Below, in pieces: positions 26,155 through 32,828 of a DNA stretch of 36,460 nucleotides. The DNA is taken from positions 1 through 36,460 of the forward strand of contig CAJQTH010000009.1 in assembly GCA_905618905.1 (NCBI GenBank), read 5' to 3'. The notes under the pieces were generated by a model. It ran no database searches, was not told the origin of the DNA, and worked only from the letters and a program-made list of their open reading frames with translations. Source of the stretch: an uncultured Candidatus Pelagibacter sp. GTDB lineage: Bacteria > Pseudomonadota > Alphaproteobacteria > Pelagibacterales > Pelagibacteraceae. The position numbers and the translations under genes are program-made. Every line of letters begins with the position of its first letter. Position 1 is the stretch's first letter.

Positions 26155-26562
26155 ATGATTAAAAAAAAAGTAAAAGCAAAAGTTAAAAAAGAAAAAAAAC
26201 TTAAACTAGGTACTTTTAAAGAGACTGCTAGAGAAAAGCTAATTGGTCAACATATTGGATATAGATATGATGTTAACTTATTGCCTGATTATAAAAAGAT
26301 TACTCCATTCTTAAAAAAATATGTAGAAGCTATGGGGTGGGATGATCTTAACTGGTTAGAAGATGTTCATATGGGTTATGAAGAAGATAGACCTGCTGTA
26401 TTTTGCAGAAATGCAAATGGTTGGGTTACAATTCCAAAATCAATTAAATTACCTAACAATCAACAAGACAGAGATATGATTGCAAGAGAGCTTTTAGTTA
26501 AGTTTCAAATGTCTTCAAAACACCCTCTTGTTGATTTGAAAAAAGCATACTTAAAATTCTAA
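26155..26562 (+). CDS. 135-aa hypothetical protein of the glx operon
   Basis: The first 20 residues are almost all Lys, Val and Ala (KKKVKAKVKKEKKLKLG), like the leaders of GlxC and GlxD. The rest is a soluble domain with GQHIGYRYDVNLLPDYKKI, FLKKYVEAMGWDDLNWLEDVHMGYEEDRPAVFCRNANGWVTIPK and a C-terminal helix with HPLVDLKKAYLKF. One cysteine, three tryptophans, no membrane segment. I do not recognise a family. A good ribosome-binding site (AAGGATC) lies just before the ATG, nine bases after glxD, so it is surely co-expressed. It could be an extra subunit or electron-transfer partner of the GlxBCD complex. Its stop codon lies inside the sequence that can pair with the amt ribosome-binding site. 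Confidence 0.75.
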   Translation: MIKKKVKAKVKKEKKLKLGTFKETAREKLIGQHIGYRYDVNLLPDYKKITPFLKKYVEAMGWDDLNWLEDVHMGYEEDRPAVFCRNANGWVTIPKSIKLPNNQQDRDMIARELLVKFQMSSKHPLVDLKKAYLKF

Positions 26563-26594
26563 TCTCTCCCTTATAAGTTGATAAATTCTTAATT

Positions 26595-26618
26595 CCCCAC
26601 GTTTTTATGGGTTTTTTT
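26595..26618 (+). terminator. weak terminator after the glx operon
   Basis: CCCA (26596-26599), an eight-base loop and TGGG (26608-26611) are followed at once by seven Ts (26612-26618). The stem has only four pairs, so read-through into amt is likely, but the placement 33 bases after the stop codon and the T-run fit an intrinsic terminator. Confidence 0.45.
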
Positions 26619-26632
26619 AAGCACTGTTTAGT

Positions 26633-26659
26633 TTGTCACATACACATAAATTTTATAGG
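26633..26659 (+). promoter_or_regulatory. candidate amt promoter
   Basis: TTGTCA (26633-26638, five of six to the -35 consensus) is followed after 15 bases by TATAGG (26654-26659, four of six to the -10 consensus). The spacer is two bases shorter than ideal. A start near 26666 would give a leader of about 24 bases that contains the ribosome-binding site but not the upstream complementary arm. Confidence 0.35.
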
Positions 26660-26689
26660 CTACCTTAAACTAATAAGGAGAGAGAGATT

Positions 26690-28090
26690 ATGACTGACCA
26701 ATTAGGTGCTCTTACAGTTATATTTACAGAGTTTTATTACTGGGTAACAGTAGTACTGATGTTTTTAATTCACGTCGGTTTCTGTATGTATGAAGTTGGA
26801 GCTTCACGTTATAAACATCACCAACATACTTTAATGAAAAATACTATGGTAATACCGTTAGTAACGGTAACTTGGTTTTTCTTTGGCTGGTGGATTTACT
26901 GGGCGTTCCCAACAGGACCGGGAATTGCACCCTCAATAATGAATGAGAGTACAGCATTAATTACTGATGAAAGTACTTTTAGTGCAAAATGGTATGTAGC
27001 AAATACTGAATTTATGGCGGTTAACTTAGGTGACCGTATAAGTGGAGTATTCTGGGCTGCATTCTTACTATTTTCATGGACAGCTGCCTCTATCGTTTCA
27101 GGAGCAATCATTGAAAGAATTACAACTTTTGCATTTGGTATTTTAGCAATTGCAATAGGTTCGTGTTTCTGGGTAATTGATGCTGCTTGGGGATGGCACT
27201 TTGATGGATGGATGCTTAAAATTTTAGGATATCATGACGCTTATGCATCAGGAGTAATTCACGCAATTGCAGGTGGATTTGCTTTAGGTGTTCTAATCGT
27301 TTTAGGACCTAGAATTGGAAAATTCTCATCAAGTGGTGAACCAAGAAATATAGGACCAAGAAACCCATGGCTAGTTACAGTTGGATTATTTTTAATCTAT
27401 ACTGGTTTCTGGGGATTTTATGCGGCATGTAATATACCGATATTTGATCTTGGACCTGAGTATGGAATGGAAGGTGTAACGTACTGGACAGCAACAAACA
27501 TATATGTAACCCCAACCACACTGAGTGGAATAACCTATAACTTCTTGATGTCATTATCAGGTGGGTTATTGGCTGGATACGTGGTCGCCAAAGGTGATCC
27601 TTTCTGGACTTACTCAAGTGGACTGGCTGGTATCATCTGTGCATCTGCAGGTAATGATTTGTATCACCCGATACAAGCAATGCTTATTGGTGCGATCGGT
27701 GTTGTTATAGCGTACAAAATGCATTACTGGGTTGAACGTAAGTTCAAAATTGATGATGCAGTTGGTGCAGTAGCAGTACATGGTTATGCAGGAGTTGTTG
27801 GTCTTATAATTTGTGGATTTGTTTTAAATGGTTACCCAGCATCTGGATATAATGTTGGAGCTATGTGGGACGGATCAACTTATGCATCAATCAATCCACT
27901 TGGTCAATTCCTTGGAGCAATTATAATGTTCGGAGTTCTTGGAATGTTACCAGGCTACGTTATTGCTAGAATACTAAGCGCTTTTGGTAAATTAAGAATA
28001 CCGCGTGAAGTTGAAATAGCAGGACTAGACTATGAAATAATGGAGGACGATAGAGAAGCTGAAAAAGCAGTCGCCTCTTCAACTAGGTAA
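26690..28090 (+). CDS. amtB: Amt-family ammonium (or methylammonium) transporter
   Basis: A 466-aa polytopic membrane protein of the Amt/MEP family with about 11 hydrophobic segments. The pore histidine pair is present: His191 in DAYASGVIHAIAGG with Asp183 eight residues before it, and His364 in DDAVGAVAVHGYAG. SIVSGAIIER near 134-143 matches the family. The segment GFWGFYAAC (239-247) aligns with the canonical GWFGFNAGS, so the serine of the outer binding site appears as Cys247. The C-terminal tail AGLDYEIMEDDREAEKA keeps the GLD but not the following HGE-type residues used for PII control. It is flanked by the glx operon and a 74-aa membrane protein. It is clearly a member of the family but a divergent one, and methylammonium is a reasonable second substrate. 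Confidence 0.88.
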   Translation: MTDQLGALTVIFTEFYYWVTVVLMFLIHVGFCMYEVGASRYKHHQHTLMKNTMVIPLVTVTWFFFGWWIYWAFPTGPGIAPSIMNESTALITDESTFSAKWYVANTEFMAVNLGDRISGVFWAAFLLFSWTAASIVSGAIIERITTFAFGILAIAIGSCFWVIDAAWGWHFDGWMLKILGYHDAYASGVIHAIAGGFALGVLIVLGPRIGKFSSSGEPRNIGPRNPWLVTVGLFLIYTGFWGFYAACNIPIFDLGPEYGMEGVTYWTATNIYVTPTTLSGITYNFLMSLSGGLLAGYVVAKGDPFWTYSSGLAGIICASAGNDLYHPIQAMLIGAIGVVIAYKMHYWVERKFKIDDAVGAVAVHGYAGVVGLIICGFVLNGYPASGYNVGAMWDGSTYASINPLGQFLGAIIMFGVLGMLPGYVIARILSAFGKLRIPREVEIAGLDYEIMEDDREAEKAVASSTR

Positions 28091-28102
28091 AGGAGAAAAA
28101 AT

Positions 28103-28327
28103 ATGGCTACAGTTACAAACTGGATAGATCATTTAAGTGCAAAAGAAGTTGTCGGAGCAGTTTATCCGGGGGCCGGATCCACTGAAACTTTACTAGTTAT
28201 TCTTGGTGTAGTTTTTTGGATTGGCTGGCATGTTTTAACTGCTAGATCTGAGAGTGAAAAACTTTCAAGATTAGCAAGAAAAAGACATGGCGCTAATGAT
28301 CATAAGAGCAATATTACCGACTGGTAA
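28103..28327 (+). CDS. 74-aa small membrane protein downstream of amt
   Basis: A small protein with one hydrophobic segment at about residues 27-46 (ETLLVILGVVFWIGWHVLTA), a short polar N-terminus with a Gly-rich turn (YPGAGSTE), and a basic C-terminus (KLSRLARKRHGANDH). A good ribosome-binding site (AAAGGAG) precedes the ATG, 12 bases after the amt stop, and a strong terminator follows its own stop, so it is a real second gene of the amt transcript. No family recognised. It could modulate the transporter, as small membrane proteins do for other carriers, but that is inferred from position only. Confidence 0.7.
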   Translation: MATVTNWIDHLSAKEVVGAVYPGAGSTETLLVILGVVFWIGWHVLTARSESEKLSRLARKRHGANDHKSNITDW

Positions 28328-28343
28328 TATTAACTAAAGATTT

Positions 28344-28376
28344 GGGCGCTACTTAATTGTGGCGCCCTTTTTTTTT
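28344..28376 (+). terminator. strong rho-independent terminator of the amt transcript
   Basis: GGGCGCTAC (28344-28352) pairs with GTGGCGCCC (28359-28367) around a six-base TTAATT loop, giving nine pairs (one G-U) followed by nine Ts. In such an AT-rich genome this GC-rich stem is striking. It lies 16 bases after the 74-aa gene and cleanly separates the amt transcript from the mgs genes. Confidence 0.92.
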
Positions 28377-28392
28377 ACAAAATTATACAATC

Positions 28393-28545
28393 ATGGATAG
28401 AAATAATAACGAAGATCACAGACCAAGTAAGATGAGAGGTGTCGTTTTTCCAAAAGCAAAGTATGGAGTGATGGCGGCTATTATCATCATTGTAGTAGGA
28501 AATATTTTCTACTATAAAGATTTTCTACTGTCTTTAATAAAATAA
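28393..28545 (+). CDS. 50-aa small membrane protein
   Basis: From the ATG at 28393 the product has a charged N-terminus (MDRNNNEDHRPSKMRGVVFPKAKYG), then one hydrophobic segment of about 16 residues (VMAAIIIIVVGNIFYY), then a short tail ending in LLSLIK. A frame starting at TTG 28357 is longer, but that codon lies within the terminator stem, so it is rejected. It ends 14 bases before mgsA. I recognise no family; it is below the size at which similarity is informative by eye. No clear ribosome-binding site. Confidence 0.5.
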   Translation: MDRNNNEDHRPSKMRGVVFPKAKYGVMAAIIIIVVGNIFYYKDFLLSLIK

Positions 28546-28559
28546 ACTTAAAAAAATTT

Positions 28560-29444
28560 ATGTGTGGAATTGTTGGCATCTACTTAAAAACTAAAAAATT
28601 TGAAAAAAATTTAGGAAAGATGCTATCTGGCATGATTAATAATATGGAATCTCGTGGACCAGACAGTGCTGGCTTTGCTATCTACAAAGATGAAGCTAAA
28701 AAGGTTTATAAATTTTCTTTATGCATTAATGACTTAAACTTTAATAAATTTAAAAAAGAAATATCTAAAAAACTTAAAAAAGCTAAACTTACTCAAATCT
28801 CAGACCATGTAATTCTAAAAACTCTAGAGCAGCCAAAAAAAGTAATTGAAATAATTAATTCTAATTTTCCTAAAGTATCTATAGTTGGGTATGGGCGATC
28901 AATAGAAATATTCAAACAAGTTGGCAACCCTAAAGATGTAGCAAAAAAATTTAAATTAGATAGTTTTAGTGGTACTCATGGAATAGGTCATACAAGAATG
29001 GCTACCGAAAGTGCAATCACTACAGATGGATCACACCCCTACTCTACCGGAGAGGATGAATGTTTGGTTCATAATGGATCGTTATCAAATCATAACAATT
29101 TAAGAAGAGAGCTTACTAAAAAAGGTAATGTCTTTAACTCTGAAAATGACACTGAAGTTGCAGCAGGATATGTTTCTAACAGTTTATCAAATAATAAATC
29201 TTTAAAGGATACACTTACATCGGGTCTTAAAGATTTAGATGGTTTTTATACTTTTATTGCAGGAACTAGAAAAGGTTTTGCAGTTGTTAGGGATGAAATA
29301 GCATGTAAACCTGCAGTAATAGCAGAAACAAAAAACTATGTTGCAATAGCATCAGAATTTCAAGCCATGGCACATTTACCAGATGTAAATAGTGCAAAAA
29401 TTTTTGAACCTGAGCCTGGTATTGTTTACTCGTGGGGAAATTAA
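28560..29444 (+). CDS. mgsA: N-methylglutamate synthase subunit A (class II glutamine amidotransferase)
   Basis: A 294-aa Ntn amidotransferase paralogous to glxB. MCGIVGIYLKT places Cys2 as nucleophile; MESRGPDSAGFAIY, GTHGIGHTRMATESA, LVHNGSLSNHNNLRREL and ENDTEVAAGYV are the family motifs. With MgsB and MgsC it converts gamma-glutamylmethylamide plus 2-oxoglutarate-derived acceptor into N-methylglutamate in the indirect methylamine pathway. The assignment to MgsA rather than GlxB comes from its place next to mgsBC and gmaS. Its stop overlaps the mgsB start (TAATG). There is no Shine-Dalgarno before its own ATG. Confidence 0.87.
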   Translation: MCGIVGIYLKTKKFEKNLGKMLSGMINNMESRGPDSAGFAIYKDEAKKVYKFSLCINDLNFNKFKKEISKKLKKAKLTQISDHVILKTLEQPKKVIEIINSNFPKVSIVGYGRSIEIFKQVGNPKDVAKKFKLDSFSGTHGIGHTRMATESAITTDGSHPYSTGEDECLVHNGSLSNHNNLRRELTKKGNVFNSENDTEVAAGYVSNSLSNNKSLKDTLTSGLKDLDGFYTFIAGTRKGFAVVRDEIACKPAVIAETKNYVAIASEFQAMAHLPDVNSAKIFEPEPGIVYSWGN

Positions 29445-30127
29445 TGAAATTAGATTTAAAAAAAAAGAAATTAAGAGAAATTAATAATACTTTACAAAAT
29501 TTAGATAATAAAAAAAATGATAGAGATTTTGTGATTATAAATCCTGAGGGAAGCCATGCATTATGTGCTGGATTAGACCAAGAAATGAAAGTTTTAATCA
29601 AAGGCCATGTTGGCTATTATTGTGCAGGTATGAACCAAAAAGCACATATAACAATAGATGGAAATGTTGGAACAGGTGTTGCTGAAAATATGATGTCTGG
29701 AACAGTACATGTTAAAGGTAATGCTTCACAATCTGCAGGTGCTACTGCTCATGGTGGATTACTTGTAATTGATGGAGATGCTAGTTCAAGATGTGGTATT
29801 TCAATGAAAGGAGTTGATATTGTGGTTAAAGGTTCGGTTGGTCATATGTCTGCATTTATGGCTCAATCTGGAACAATGTTAGTTTGTGGTGATGCTGGTG
29901 AAGCTTTGGGTGATAGTCTTTATGAAACAGATATTTTTGTTAAAGGATCAGTTAAATCCTTGGGTGCAGATTGCATAGAAAAAAAAATAGAAAAGAAGCA
30001 TTTAAATAAAATTTCAGCTCTTTTAAAAAAAAGTGAAATAAAAAATATTAAACCAGATAGTTTTAAGAGGTATGGTTCAGCACGAAAACTTTATAACTTT
30101 AATATTGATAACGTATCAAGCTATTAA
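29444..30127 (+). CDS. mgsB: N-methylglutamate synthase subunit B (GXGXG domain)
   Basis: A 227-aa beta-helix subunit like GlxC but shorter. The chain shows GHVGYYCAGMNQ, NVGTGVAENMMSG, NASQSAGATAHGG, DASSRCGISMKGV, SVGHMSAFMAQSG and DAGEALGDSLYET turns. The frame can be extended to a GTG at 29432, but the ATG at 29444, which shares a base with the mgsA stop codon, is preferred because it gives the usual coupled arrangement. Followed by mgsC after two bases. It links the amidase and the FMN subunits of the complex. Confidence 0.87.
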   Translation: MKLDLKKKKLREINNTLQNLDNKKNDRDFVIINPEGSHALCAGLDQEMKVLIKGHVGYYCAGMNQKAHITIDGNVGTGVAENMMSGTVHVKGNASQSAGATAHGGLLVIDGDASSRCGISMKGVDIVVKGSVGHMSAFMAQSGTMLVCGDAGEALGDSLYETDIFVKGSVKSLGADCIEKKIEKKHLNKISALLKKSEIKNIKPDSFKRYGSARKLYNFNIDNVSSY

Positions 30128-30129
30128 TA

Positions 30130-31458
30130 ATGTCAGATAATAAAAAAACTCATCCTCGTATATCATGGACTTTTGATGAGTATACAAATTCAGAAATAAG
30201 ACGAGCAGCAGCAACAGGAATTTATGATATCAGGGGTGGTGGTTCAAAAAGAAAACTTCCTCACTTTGATGATTTACTTTTTCTTGGTGCTTCAATGTCT
30301 AGATACCCTTTAGAAGGATATAGAGAAACCTGTAGTACAAAGGTAACTTTAGGAACACGTTATGCAAAAAAACCATTAGAACTAGATATTCCTATTACAA
30401 TTGCAGGAATGAGCTTTGGTGCATTATCAGGTAGAGCCAAAGAAGCTTTGGGACGTGGGGCAAGTATGGCTGGTACATCAACAACTACTGGTGATGGTGG
30501 AATGACACCAGAAGAAAGAGGACAGTCTAAGAATTTAGTCTATCAACTCTTACCTTCTAGGTATGGTATGAATCCAAATGACCTTAGAAAAGCAGATGCT
30601 ATTGAAATTGTTATAGGACAAGGTGCTAAACCTGGGGGTGGTGGAATGCTTTTGGGTCAAAAAATTAGTGATCGAGTTGCTGAAATGAGAACTTTGCCCA
30701 AGGGTATAGATCAAAGATCTGCATGTAGACATCCTGACTGGACAGGTCCTGATGATTTAAAAATCAAGATCTTAGAAATAAGAGAAATCACAGGCTGGAA
30801 AGTTCCAATATTCATTAAAATTGCAGGAGCAAGACCTTATTATGATACGGCTCTTGCTGTAAAAGCTGGAGCTGACGTTGTTGTTTTAGATGGAATGCAA
30901 GGTGGAACTGCTGCTACTCAAGAAGTATTTATAGAGAATGTAGGTCAACCTACTTTAGCGTGTATTAGACCTGCCGTAGATGCACTTCAAGATTTAGACC
31001 AACATAGAAAAGTTCAGTTAATTATATCTGGTGGAATTAGAAATGGTGCTGATGTTGCTAAGGCAATGGCTCTTGGAGCAGATGCAGTTTCAATTGGTTC
31101 TGCTGCAATGATTGCTTTGGGGGATAATGATCCTAAGTGGGAGAAAGACTATAATAAATTAGGAACTACTGCAGGAGCTTACGATGATTGGCATGAGGGA
31201 AATGATCCAGCAGGAATTACAACTCAAAAACCTGAACTGATGAAACGCTTTGATCCTATTGCTGGTGGACGACGTTTATCAAATTATTTAAAGGTAATGA
31301 CACTTGAAGCACAAACAATAGCTAGAGCTTCTGGTAAAAATGATTTACATAACTTAGAACCTGAAGATTTATGTGCACTTACAGTTGAATCTGCTGCTAT
31401 GGCCAGAGTTCCACTAGCAGGAACTAGCTGGATACCAGGATTAAAAGATAAAAAATAG
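30130..31458 (+). CDS. mgsC: N-methylglutamate synthase subunit C (FMN glutamate-synthase-like)
   Basis: A 442-aa FMN barrel paralogous to GlxD: ITIAGMSFGALSGRAKEALGRGA, TTGDGGMTPEERG, EIVIGQGAKPGGGGMLLGQKI, RHPDWTGPDDLK, VVLDGMQGGTAATQE and ISGGIRNGADVAKAMALGADAVSIGSAA. The striking difference is at the Fe-S site: the GlxD positions Cys381, Cys384 and Cys389 are Tyr351, Trp354 and Asp359 here (AYDDWHEGNDPAGITTQ), so this subunit has no cysteines for the 3Fe-4S cluster. The enzyme would need another electron route, or uses FMN alone. It is followed by gmaS after 42 bases, in the same direction. Confidence 0.9.
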   Translation: MSDNKKTHPRISWTFDEYTNSEIRRAAATGIYDIRGGGSKRKLPHFDDLLFLGASMSRYPLEGYRETCSTKVTLGTRYAKKPLELDIPITIAGMSFGALSGRAKEALGRGASMAGTSTTTGDGGMTPEERGQSKNLVYQLLPSRYGMNPNDLRKADAIEIVIGQGAKPGGGGMLLGQKISDRVAEMRTLPKGIDQRSACRHPDWTGPDDLKIKILEIREITGWKVPIFIKIAGARPYYDTALAVKAGADVVVLDGMQGGTAATQEVFIENVGQPTLACIRPAVDALQDLDQHRKVQLIISGGIRNGADVAKAMALGADAVSIGSAAMIALGDNDPKWEKDYNKLGTTAGAYDDWHEGNDPAGITTQKPELMKRFDPIAGGRRLSNYLKVMTLEAQTIARASGKNDLHNLEPEDLCALTVESAAMARVPLAGTSWIPGLKDKK

Positions 31459-31500
31459 TATTGTTAAGATTAATTAACAGTTGTAAATTAAATAATAAAC

Positions 31501-32826
31501 ATGACTAAAAATTTATCTAAAATTGCTAAAGCTAAAAAAATAAAATATTTTTTGATTAGCTTTGTAGATTTTTTTGGTGTCTTAAGATCAAAATTAGTAC
31601 CAGCACAAGCGATTGCAGACATGCAAAAAAATGGTGCAGGTTTTGCTGGTTTTGCAACTTGGTTAGATATGTCTCCTGCAGATGGAGATATGTTTGCTCT
31701 ACCAGATCCTGAAAGTTTAATTCAACTACCTTGGAACAAAGAAATTGGCTGGTTAGCTTCTGATTTATATATGTATGGCAAACCTGTTAAGGCTTCACCT
31801 AGAGTGATGCTCAAAGAACAAATTAATAAATTGAATAAAAAAGATTTAGTCATGAAGTCAGGTGTAGAGTGTGAATATTTTTTGATATCAGAAGATGGGA
31901 GCAAAATTGCCGATACTAGAGATACTCAATCAAAACCTTGTTATGATCAGTCTGCTTTAATGAGGAGATATGATTTAATCAAAGAAATTTGTGATAGCAT
32001 GATTACCATGGGTTGGAACCCGTACCAAAATGACCATGAGGATGCTAATGGCCAGTTTGAAATGAATTGGGATTATACAGATTGTTTAACTACAGCTGAT
32101 AGACATGTATTCTTTAAGTATATGGTTAAATCATTAGCTGAAAAACATGGTTTAAGAGCAACATTTATGCCAAAACCTTTTAGTAATCTAACGGGTAATG
32201 GCTGTCATGCTCATATCTCTTTATGGAATGGAAAAATTAATAAATTTTTAGATAATGAAGACAAATTAGGTTTGAGCAAATTAGCATATAATTTTCTAGG
32301 TGGAATTATAAAGCTTACTCAGCCTTTAACTGCATTTTTTAATCCAACAATTAATAGTTATAGAAGAATAAATGCACCACCAACAAAATCAGGTGCTACA
32401 TGGTCGCCTAGTAGTATTTCTTATACAGGAAACAATAGAACCCATATGATAAGAATTCCAGATAAAGGTAGATTTGAATTAAGGTTAATGGATGGAGCAG
32501 TAAATCCTTATTTACTTCAAGCTGGAGTAATAGCTGCTGGTTTACATGGAATAAATAATAAAATAGATCCTGGTGAACCTTTATCTTGCAATATGTATAC
32601 TGATCATAAAAATTACCCTAATCTAAAAAAATTACCTAACATAATTGAAGATGCATTAGATCAACTAGAAAGTAGCAAAGAAATCGAAGAAGCATTTGGG
32701 GGTGATACTATTAAAAGCTATCTAAAATTAAAGAGATCTGAAATTAAAGATTTTAATCAAGAAGAAAAGTTTGATAAAAAAAGCTCAGTAACTCACTGGG
32801 AAAAAAATAGTACTCTTGATTGTTAA
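31501..32826 (+). CDS. gmaS: gamma-glutamylmethylamide synthetase
   Basis: A 441-aa glutamine-synthetase-fold ligase making gamma-glutamylmethylamide from methylamine, glutamate and ATP, the entry step for monomethylamine. KYFLISFVDFFGVLRSKLVPA at the start and FAGFATWLDMSPADGDMFALPDP are typical of GmaS. The active site shows SGVECEYFLIS (Glu123, Glu125), NDHEDANGQFEMNW (Glu187), NGCHAHISLW (His236, His238), NSYRRINAP (Arg288, Arg289) and GRFELRLMDGAVNPYL. It is clearly closer to Roseobacter GmaS than to the upstream GlnT. The lyase gene starts two bases after its stop, so both are on one message. Confidence 0.93.
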   Translation: MTKNLSKIAKAKKIKYFLISFVDFFGVLRSKLVPAQAIADMQKNGAGFAGFATWLDMSPADGDMFALPDPESLIQLPWNKEIGWLASDLYMYGKPVKASPRVMLKEQINKLNKKDLVMKSGVECEYFLISEDGSKIADTRDTQSKPCYDQSALMRRYDLIKEICDSMITMGWNPYQNDHEDANGQFEMNWDYTDCLTTADRHVFFKYMVKSLAEKHGLRATFMPKPFSNLTGNGCHAHISLWNGKINKFLDNEDKLGLSKLAYNFLGGIIKLTQPLTAFFNPTINSYRRINAPPTKSGATWSPSSISYTGNNRTHMIRIPDKGRFELRLMDGAVNPYLLQAGVIAAGLHGINNKIDPGEPLSCNMYTDHKNYPNLKKLPNIIEDALDQLESSKEIEEAFGGDTIKSYLKLKRSEIKDFNQEEKFDKKSSVTHWEKNSTLDC

Positions 32827-32828
32827 TA

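Larger units (their letters stand above)
26560..26690 (+). promoter_or_regulatory. amt leader with possible long-range stem hiding the ribosome-binding site
   Basis: Bases 26560-26568 (including the stop codon of the preceding gene) are perfectly complementary to 26682-26690, which covers the end of the purine run and the A of the amt ATG. After a three-base bulge, 26569-26574 pair with 26673-26678. This gives 9 + 6 base pairs enclosing the Shine-Dalgarno AAGGAGAGAG. The arms are about 100 bases apart and the gap contains a terminator-like hairpin and a candidate promoter. A message read through from glxD would therefore carry a closed start site, while a message from the local promoter would lack the upstream arm. 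The pairing is seen in the sequence; the regulation is inferred. Confidence 0.45.

Noticed and set aside
28357..28392. TTG start for the 50-aa membrane protein
   Set aside because: The TTG lies inside the stem and T-run of the strong terminator at 28344-28376, so the ATG at 28393 is more likely.
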